NCBI GenBank assembly: GCA_030848705.1
Contig: CM061235.1
Location: forward strand, 134,485,228-134,549,227
Reading direction: 5' to 3'
Length of the DNA stretch: 64,000 nt
Source of the DNA: Heracleum sosnowskyi
Taxonomy: Eukaryota > Streptophyta > Magnoliopsida > Apiales > Apiaceae
Part shown: one piece after another, positions 56,665 through 64,000 of the stretch
Layout of the letters: each line of letters begins with the position of its first letter
Numbering within the stretch: position 1 is the first letter of the stretch
Translations under genes and position numbers: made by a program
The notes under the pieces: generated by a model
The model's database searches: none
Seen by the model: the letters and a program-made list of their open reading frames with translations, nothing else
Told to the model about the DNA's origin: nothing

Positions 56665-56921
56665 TTGCTCTATTATATATATAATAGATTCCACTTTCCG
56701 TTAATTCTTATTTTCCCTTTTCATTTTATTTTTAAAATTTTTACATTGATTTCACTTCGGTTGAAACCAACTTTAAGCTGTTTTTTATACAAAATTAACA
56801 ATAATAATTATTTTTTAAAATTTTGATCAATTTTGACATATACGATACCCAACTGTCAGTGGAGTATCTCATATATATTTTGACTTATGGGATACCTAAC
56901 TGTCAGTGTCAACGGAGTATC
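56665..56921 (+). repeat. Left part of a degenerate tandem repeat (CTGTCAGTGGAGTATC)
   Basis: Units GATACCCAACTGTCAGTGGA (56844) and GATACCTAACTGTCAGTG (56891) continue after the MITE with GATACTCAACTATCAGTGGA (57528) and GAATACCCAACCACCAGTGG (57566). The hAT-like MITE has split the array. Confidence 0.65.
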
Positions 56922-57509
56922 TAGGGCTCAGCAGAACCGAACCAGAACCAAACCAGAACCGAACCAGAACCGAAAAGCCGAACCGAATAGTATAATTTCG
57001 GTTCGGTTCTAATTTTCTAAAAATTCGGTATTTTCGGTTCGGACAGAATAGACCGAAATAAATATCAGTTCGGTTCGGTTCTTTAAAAAAAATCGGTCTG
57101 AACCGAATAGACCGAATTTTTTTTATTTTATATTTATATAATTTTTATAGATATAATATATTAATTTTATATGTATGTATATATTCAAAATTTTGCATGG
57201 CTTATTTTTGGTTTGAGATTTGAAATTTGAACTATTATATTTATATTTCATACTTGTATTCCATTAGCTAATATTTTTAATTTTAGAAAAATCATATTTT
57301 TTGGCTTTTTTTGAACTAAAATTTTTTTATTTGAAAAAATTTCGGTTCTTTTATGAAAGAACCGAACCGAATAGCATTATTTTGGTTCGGTTCGGTTCCG
57401 GTCCAAAATACAATTTTGATTCGGTTCGGTCCGAAAAAATGATAATTCGGTTCTCGGTCTATTCGGTTCGGTCCGGTTCTGTACCGAACCGACCGAATGC
57501 TCAGCCCTA
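56922..57509. mobile_element. hAT-type MITE rich in GGTTCGGTT (588 bp)
   Basis: The terminal inverted repeats are TAGGGCTCAGCA and TAGGGCTGAGCA. The flanking 8-bp duplication is GGAGTATC (56914-56921) and GGATTATC (57510-57517), one mismatch, which fits hAT. The subterminal regions hold many copies of CGGTTCGGTT and its complement, so the element can fold on itself. The open frame inside is a by-product of these repeats. Confidence 0.75.
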
Positions 57510-57936
57510 GGATTATCCTGTATATGAGATACTCAACTATCAGTGGAGTATCTTATACAAATTGGAATACCCAACCACCAGTGGAGTATCGGGAGATTGT
57601 CGGGGACAGGTTATTTAAATATTGATTAAAATATTTCAATAAATATAATTTGGATATTTTAAAGGTAATAAATATTTTAAATAATATTAATAAATATTGT
57701 TTGAATATTTATTTAATTAAATGCATATTATTTTGAATAATCGTTTAAAAAGGTTTATTTAATTGTTTATTAATTAATAAATATTATTTAAATATTTATT
57801 AAATATGCTAAAATGATTTAAAAATTATTTAAGGACTTTATTAATTATTTAAAAAAAATTCTGACCTTCAGAAAAATTATTTAAATATAGTAGGGGTTTC
57901 CAAATATTAGTTCCGAGTTTATTAAATTACTTTATA
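57510..57936. other. AT-rich spacer with the right part of the tandem repeat
   Basis: 57520-57596 holds the remaining CAGTGGAGTATC units. The rest (57600-57936) is AT-rich, with many AATATTTAT-like words and no gene. Confidence 0.5.
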
Positions 57937-58449
57937 CTAGCTTTATAGCCCGTGCGAGGCACGGGCATACTCTAGAATATTGCGTAATTTTTCATTAATT
58001 TTGACGTATTTTATGAAATATTTGAAAATTTAAGTTAACAGTATTTGTTACGAGACTAAATCCCCTATTTTATACATGTTGTATTTGTTTAGTAGAAAGT
58101 TCGTGTAAACACGAGTAATATTTAGAAATTAGTAAATTGTTATCGATTTCATAATAATTTGTTGTTGCATAGTATATTTTTTAACAAAAATAAATGACCA
58201 TATTACATGTTAATAAAATTATAAAATTATTACTCGATATGATTTTGCATGCATATTTAAAATTATTTGGTGATTAATAACTATCTTTCATCACTCACTT
58301 GAAAAACAAGTAACATATTTCATGTCATATTAATAAGAAGTCCATGACACAAAATTATATCATATTTATAACTATTTCAACATCATTAACATTTTAATTA
58401 TATATACTTTTTATTTTTTTAAATAACTTAAAATAACACACACACACAC

Positions 58450-58507
<58 letters not shown>

Positions 58508-58682
58508 AATAATTAGTATACTTTAATGAAGATTAGTTATCAAATGGGTAGAAATATTAAGATGAACTAATAATAGAGATATTTATATGAGATAATTATA
58601 ATATTGATTAAAATTTAATTTTGTAATTTGAGAGTATGATTGTCATTTCGTATTGAATAAATTGACTTATTAAACTCCCTAG
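57937..58682 (-). mobile_element. Non-autonomous Helitron-like element H2 (746 bp)
   Basis: The hairpin GCCCGTGC / GCACGGGC (57948-57966), seven bases, and CTAG with a following T on the minus strand repeat the H1 terminus. The right end is AAACTCCCTAG/TT. The host junction is A/T. The interior aligns with H1 near both ends, with about 1.3 kb less in the middle. It contains a (CA)n(TA)n microsatellite. Confidence 0.68.
58437..58502. repeat. (CA)n(TA)n microsatellite
   Basis: ACACACACAC runs into about 24 TA units inside H2. Confidence 0.95.
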
Positions 58683-59504
<822 letters not shown>

Positions 59505-61049
59505 CTTTCATGTAATATCTAGTATGTAATTTTTTCCTCTTAATTTTGTATAAGTACTTGATGCTGCATATTATGTTTTTTAAGATACATGAATGATCAT
59601 GTTACATGGTATCAAATTTATAAAGATATTACTCGATATGATTTTGCATGCATACTTTAATTTAGTTTGTGATGAATAACTATATTTCGTCAATCCTTTA
59701 AAAAACAATTAACATGACATGAAATCATATTATGTTACTAATGTGTAAAAATAATGTAACTGCAAGCGCACAGTGTTCAGTTGTAGCAATCACAGATCGA
59801 TCCACAGAGACTATGAATTTTTGAAACCCTAACAATTAACTCAGGCGAACTAGACAATAAGATTTGAGTTGAGATTTGTTTAACCTAATTAACAAATAAA
59901 TTCAGATAAGGAAAACCTAGGAATCCGAATCCATTAATCAATCACAATTAATATCAACTCACCCTAAAATCAATTCTCTTTCCTTCACAAATAAGATATA
60001 TCAATTAACGAGACAAACATATACTATGAAACTTGTTATCTAACAATAACCTATCAAAACTTCATGGAGCAAGCATAGGCTATGAAAAATAAATCCGGTA
60101 ACAATAATATATCAAAATCACTTTGTCAATTGAACAATTAAACACCAAGAAAAATCATGAGAATCAATTAATAGGAACGAGAAGATATCAACAATAATCA
60201 AATTAACTTCATCTTCATCCTAGGAGAATTAACTTAGCTAGACATGGTAGAAGAAACAAAACAATTAAATATAAAGAATGCAAGCAAAAGTGTTTGAATA
60301 AAATAAAGAACTTGTATTGAAAGACAATAATAAATCTATCCTACTCCTAATTATCTGATCTAGTCTAAATTGATGTCTAAATTCTAGGTGTCTAAATTAT
60401 AGGTGTCTCAATTCTAGATGTCTCAAATACAAGAGGGGATATCTATATATATAGGAAAAATAATGGGCTTGGGCTTTTTGACTACAAATCGGATTCTAGA
60501 AATATTTCCTCAATTCTTTTTTCTTCTCCGATAAATTTTCCAATTTTTCTCCAATTTCCTTTTGACTTCAAGTATTTCCATCTCCTTGTCTTTTTCACCT
60601 TTTTCTGCTTGAAATATGATTTTATTTATTTTCCTACAAAACAAAAGAAAACAATTTATTAAATAATAAAATTACGAAAATAAACATAAAATATGTATTA
60701 AAAATGTATTAAATTATGGACCTATCAGTTACTAAAAATTTGATATTACAAATTCATGTCATATTTATAATTATCTCAATATCACTATCTTTTTAATTAT
60801 ATTTTATTAATATTTTAAATTATGTATATTACAAAAAATAACACATGTACATTTATATGCAAATATTAAATACAAAATAATTAGTGTACTTAAAAAAGAT
60901 TAGTTATTAATTATTAGAGATATCAAAATGTATTAACAATAGAGATATTAATATGAAGTAAATAGAATAGGGGTTGAAAATTAATTTTACACCTTGAAGG
61001 GTATAATTGTCTTTTAACAGTGAATAAATTCGCTCAATAAACTCCCTAG
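59505..61049 (-). mobile_element. Helitron-like element H3, truncated and interrupted
   Basis: 59505-59741 and 60728-61049 align with matching internal and right parts of H1 and H2 (for example TTACTCGATATGATTTTGCA at 59627). The right end is CTCCCTAG/TT at 61049. The hairpin end is missing on the left. A 986-bp sequence is inserted between the two parts. Confidence 0.55.
59742..60727. mobile_element. Unclassified 986-bp insertion in H3, TG...CA ends, 8-bp duplication
   Basis: GTTACTAA at 59734-59741 is repeated at 60728-60735. Sister copies have no insert at this place. The insert starts TGTGTAAAAA and ends CCTATCA. TG and CA ends suggest an LTR-type unit, but the 8-bp duplication suggests a hAT-type element, and the ends are not clear inverted repeats. 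No ORF. The stretch CACAGATCGATCCACAGAGA (59789) looks like a conserved internal box. Confidence 0.6.
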
Positions 61050-61526
61050 TTGCGAAGCACAGGTATACTCTAAAAAATTATGTAATTTGTGATTAATTTT
61101 GGTGTATTTTGTGAGATATTTTTAAGTTAGTGACAGTTGTTATGAGATTAACGTTCCTATTTTTTTCTATAATTTTGTATAATTTACCGGTAAATATTTG
61201 ATGATGCATGGTATGTTCTTTAAAAAACACAAATACTTATACTATACATTGATAAACTTAAAAGAATTATTACTCGTTATGATTTTTCGTGTATATTCTA
61301 AATTAATTGATGATGAAAATTTTTCTTTCTTATAATTATATCACAGTTAACATGACATTAAATTATGTCACATTAATTATTAAGAATTAATGTCATGAAA
61401 TCATGTTATTTTTAGAATTGTTTCAATATCAATTTTTTTAATTATGACTCACAAACCTTTTAATTGCTATAGTAATTTTTATAATTATCCTTTTACATTG
61501 AACTAAATGATTCACAAACCTCCTAA
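61050..61526 (-). mobile_element. Helitron-like element H4, degenerate
   Basis: It begins directly at the right end of H3. TGCGAAGCACAGGTATACTCT replaces the hairpin and is a half-lost form of GTGCGAGGCACGGGCATACTCT. The interior aligns with H2 and H3. The right end reads CCTCCTAATTG near 61526. The two copies abut without a spacer. Confidence 0.5.
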
Positions 61527-61986
61527 TTGTTATAGTAAATATGTATTAAATATGTAATAGATAAGGTTCAAAAACTCGAAAATTGGTTCCGCTTAATTTT
61601 GTCTTCAAAATCCGAGTACTCATTTTCAACATCCAAGTACGAGCTCAAATTCAAATTGGTTGACAATCGAGTTCTGAGTACTCATCTGTGTACTTGGTGT
61701 TGTGGAATAAAATCCGAGCTTACGAATTTAATGCGAGGGTTTAATGAGCTTCGAGCTTTTATGGCTGCACTTGTGTTTCGAGACTAAATCAGTCCTCACA
61801 AGATGCCTACGTATCTCAAATCGTTATTGAGAATCAAGCCAAAGACGTAGTTCTTGGTGTTGCCCTCGGGGCTATGGCGGCAGGGGCACACCAAGGACGT
61901 AGTGACTTGTATGTCCTTATTCGAGGATGAAGTCTAAAACGTAGTTCTAGGGGTGCTTTTGTGGCTTGTTGCGCCTTCGAGGCGTT
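61527..61986. other. Possible LTR-type sequence of another retroelement
   Basis: There is no gene. GATGCCTACGTATCTC, followed by GAGAATCAAGCC and ACGTAGTTCT (61802-61855), recalls a box seen in LTRs of some plant Ty3 elements. This is from memory of the pattern, so the assignment is weak. Confidence 0.3.
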
Positions 61987-62109
61987 GTGACGTATGGAGC
62001 TGTGCCCAAAACGTAGTAGGTGACGTATGGAGCTCTGTCCAAAACGTAGTAGGTGACGTATGGAGCTCTGTCCAAAACGTGACGTATGGAGCTGTGTCCA
62101 AAACGTAGT
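61987..62109 (+). repeat. Four-unit tandem repeat, period 33
   Basis: Units begin GTGACGTATGGAGCTSTGYC at 61987, 62020, 62053 and 62079. The third lacks the last seven bases (GTAGTAG). Each full unit ends AAAACGTAGT. Confidence 0.9.
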
Positions 62110-62544
62110 TCTGATTGTAGGATCAGGGTCCTTATATAGGCGTCTAGAGCCTAGTATTTATGGTATGTTTAGGAGTCTTAGCGAATAAGTCTCCTTATTG
62201 ATAATGGATAAACATTGTATTTCTTGCAGGATAAGTCTTTTCCTTGTTGATAAAGGCTATGACTCATTAATTGCCTTTAATTGGGATTCCGGATCCTTCT
62301 TTGATGAATTTACCATATTTTGGACTCTTTTTATGAGCTGTATATTTTCCCTATTTATTAATTACGAAATTAATAAATAATCTGGGTTTTGGGCCTTAAA
62401 TACTTGGCCTTTCCAAAGAATCAACAATTATATTTCTATAATTACTTTTCTATCCATATCATTTGCCCCCCAACTTCTGGGAAAATCTCCTTGGGGTTTT
62501 CTTAGAAGTTATAACGTGTTTTTCCGCAAAATTTTCCATTTTTA

Positions 62545-63245
62545 AGGGCATTTTCGACCTCAAATTAGGTCATTTTTGACCTCCTTTTCGACCAGGAAAC
62601 AAGTCATTTTCGACCTTAAATTCGACCAGGAAACATGTCATTTTCGACCTGAAATTCGACCTGGATTTCGACCTCGACTGGAGTGAGGTCGAAGGTTTCG
62701 ACCTCGATTTTTAAGTCTTTTTCGACCTCGAGCCTTCGACCTCGATCCAGCCTTTTTTCGACCTCGATTGGTCCCAGGTCGATGGTTTCGACCTCGATTT
62801 ACCAGTCATTTTCGACATCGTTCGTTCGACCTCGATCCAGCCTTTTTCGACCAGGATTTTCAGGTCATTTTCGACCTGGGTCATTTGACCTTGATCCCTC
62901 ACACTTTCGACCTCAAATTGGTGCAAGATCGAATGCCTCGAGCTCATTTTCTGGGCCATTTTCGACCTCGAGCCTTCGAACTCGATCCAGGGTCTTTTCG
63001 ACCTTAGATCTTTAATTTTTGTGCCTTATTTTGGTGCGAAATCGATGGATACGACCTCGATTTCTCGTGTATTGTCGACTTCGGTCGTACGACCTCGATT
63101 AAGGTTTTTTTGACCTAAAATCTTCAATTTTCCGTTTTTATTTAGGAGCGAAATCGATGGGTTCGACCTTGATTTCCCGTGTATTTTTGACCTTGGTCGT
63201 ACGACTTCGTCTTAGGGTCTTTTCGACCTCAAATCTTTTATCCTT
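62545..63245 (+). repeat. Degenerate minisatellite based on TTTCGACCTCGA
   Basis: More than a dozen copies of TTTCGACCTCGA or TTCGACCTGG-like strings are spaced about 15-35 bases apart. Larger units are also visible (for example CGAAATCGATGG at 63040 and 63151, each followed by TTCGACCT-type sequence). It is rich in CG. The open frames on both strands over this part are produced by the repeat. Confidence 0.8.
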
Positions 63246-63488
63246 GTTTTTGCCTTGGTTTCATTCCAAATTTCATTCTTTCTTGGGCCTTAACTAGCCC
63301 AATTTTTAATTGGACTTAAATTATTCCGGCCTTGGGCCTTATTGGGCCTTATTGTTTGGGCTTCGAATTCGCCTAAGACCCAAATTATTTGGGATTCAAT
63401 TTCTATAATACATAAATGGATTTGTGGGCCTTAACTGGCTATAGACGGTTGCCCTTCCTTCAACCGGCCCATTGACCGGCTGTTGCCC
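63246..63488. other. Upstream part of a putative promoter
   Basis: It contains repeated GGGCCTTA/TGGGCCTTATT words (63286-63372), which resemble the TGGGCC site-II elements of plant promoters, and an inverted CAACCGGCCCATTGACCGGC just before the TATA box. Confidence 0.4.
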
Positions 63489-63498
63489 CTATAAAAGG
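63489..63498 (+). promoter_or_regulatory. TATA box CTATAAAAGG
   Basis: A strong TATA consensus is followed by a CT-rich leader (63510-63600). It may drive an LTR transcript or a gene beyond the window. Confidence 0.55.
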
Positions 63499-63646
63499 GT
63501 GAAATCTCACTTGTTTCAACTCACTTTTCATTTCTCAGAAATATTCTGCTATATTTTCTCTAAGTAGCTCTGCTAGGGTTCTGTCACTAGGCGATTCCCG
63601 GCGAGATTTTCCGTTGAATCTCACCGTTTTTCTGGGTTTTTTATTT

Positions 63647-63960
63647 GAAGATTTGAAGAATTCTTTGAAGATTTGAAGTTATTCTTTGAAGATTTGAACA
63701 TTTCGGGGCTTTTTCTGGGTTTAAAATGGCTGATCGCGCTTCCCAACGTCTATGATAATGCACTAGGATTTCATAGAAGTTATACCGGTCTTTTTCGAGA
63801 CTTGGGGTCTTTTTATCCCTTACCTGGGACTTACTACCCTTTTTTGGGGATTTTAATATACACTAGTGTTTCACGAGTATCGTCTTGGTGTAAAGTGTGG
63901 TGTGACCTACACATTTACGACGATTTTGCCTTATTCGAGGCTAACTTGTCATTTGCATAA
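63647..63960 (+). other. Leader and start of an unidentified, possibly broken ORF
   Basis: TTCTTTGAAGATTTGAA is repeated (63647-63700). ATG 63726 gives only MADRASQRL before a stop. A neighbouring frame reads LGFHRSYTGLF, YYPFLGILIYT and VSSWCKVWCDLHIYDDFALF, to a stop at 63958. A one-base shift could join them. I do not recognise the product with confidence; similar openings occur in plant retroelement proteins. Confidence 0.3.
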
Positions 63961-64000
63961 GCCTCTTATGTCTTATACCATCTTGTTTTGGCTTCAAGCC

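Noticed and set aside
57301..57510. Open frame with Arg-Thr-Glu-Pro-like sequence
   Set aside because: It lies in the terminal GGTTCGGTT repeats of a hAT MITE.
62683..63015. Open frames with Phe-Asp-Leu-Asp-like repeats on both strands
   Set aside because: They are produced by the TTTCGACCTCGA minisatellite, and all frames look equally repetitive.

Overview
This window is nuclear DNA of a flowering plant, almost certainly a eudicot. It is AT-rich, has spliced genes with GT/GC-AG introns, and is dominated by Ty1/copia LTR retrotransposons of the Sirevirus (SIRE/Maximus) type, Helitron-derived DNA and MITEs. The species cannot be fixed from the sequence. Only one ordinary host gene is evident, a DENN-domain gene of the DENND6/FAM116 type on the minus strand (49663-53822).

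Layout. 1-9583 is the 3' part of a first Sirevirus (family A, copy 1): pol, a spacer dense in a short motif, a 1602-codon third ORF (ORF3, 'env-like'), a polypurine tract and a 1252-bp 3' LTR. 9584-18380 is older Helitron-derived DNA. It holds the C-terminal half of a PIF1-type Helitron helicase, a decayed antisense B3-domain gene, a decayed RPA1-like gene and the first part of a second RPA1-like gene. 18381-43530 is a full-length but decayed family A element (copy 2) inserted inside that second RPA1-like gene, with target duplication TATGC on both sides. Within its RNase H region sits a third, much younger Sirevirus (family B, 24897-36069, target duplication TGCTG, 492-bp LTRs differing at about 4 positions by eye). 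Its gag and pol are open and its ORF3 has one frameshift. From 43531 the RPA1-like gene resumes and ends, followed by an apparently intact antisense B3 gene.

45388-49662 is AT-rich and holds one Tourist-like MITE, one inverted-repeat element and probable 3' UTR of the DENN gene. 49663-54577 is the DENN gene with a GC-AG intron and an inferred 5' UTR intron. Directly upstream of its 5' UTR begins a cluster (54578-61526) of about four copies of a non-autonomous Helitron-like family with a CCCGTGC/GCACGGG terminal hairpin. A hAT-type MITE, a tRNA-like fossil, microsatellites and an unclassified 986-bp insertion lie within or between the copies. 61527-64000 looks like the LTR or leader of another retroelement, with two kinds of tandem repeat and a TATA box.

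The most noteworthy patterns are these. (1) Each Sirevirus family carries its own dispersed short motif: CTATRTCGCRWAGTC in family A, in the LTRs and, mostly inverted, in the spacer before ORF3; AAACTCTGA in family B, in the LTRs, spacers and even coding regions. (2) ORF3 in family A seems to have its own TATA promoter and pyrimidine-rich leader. (3) The Helitron block carries RPA1-like and B3 genes as cargo. (4) The Helitron copy touching the DENN gene has a TATA box not seen in its sister copies.
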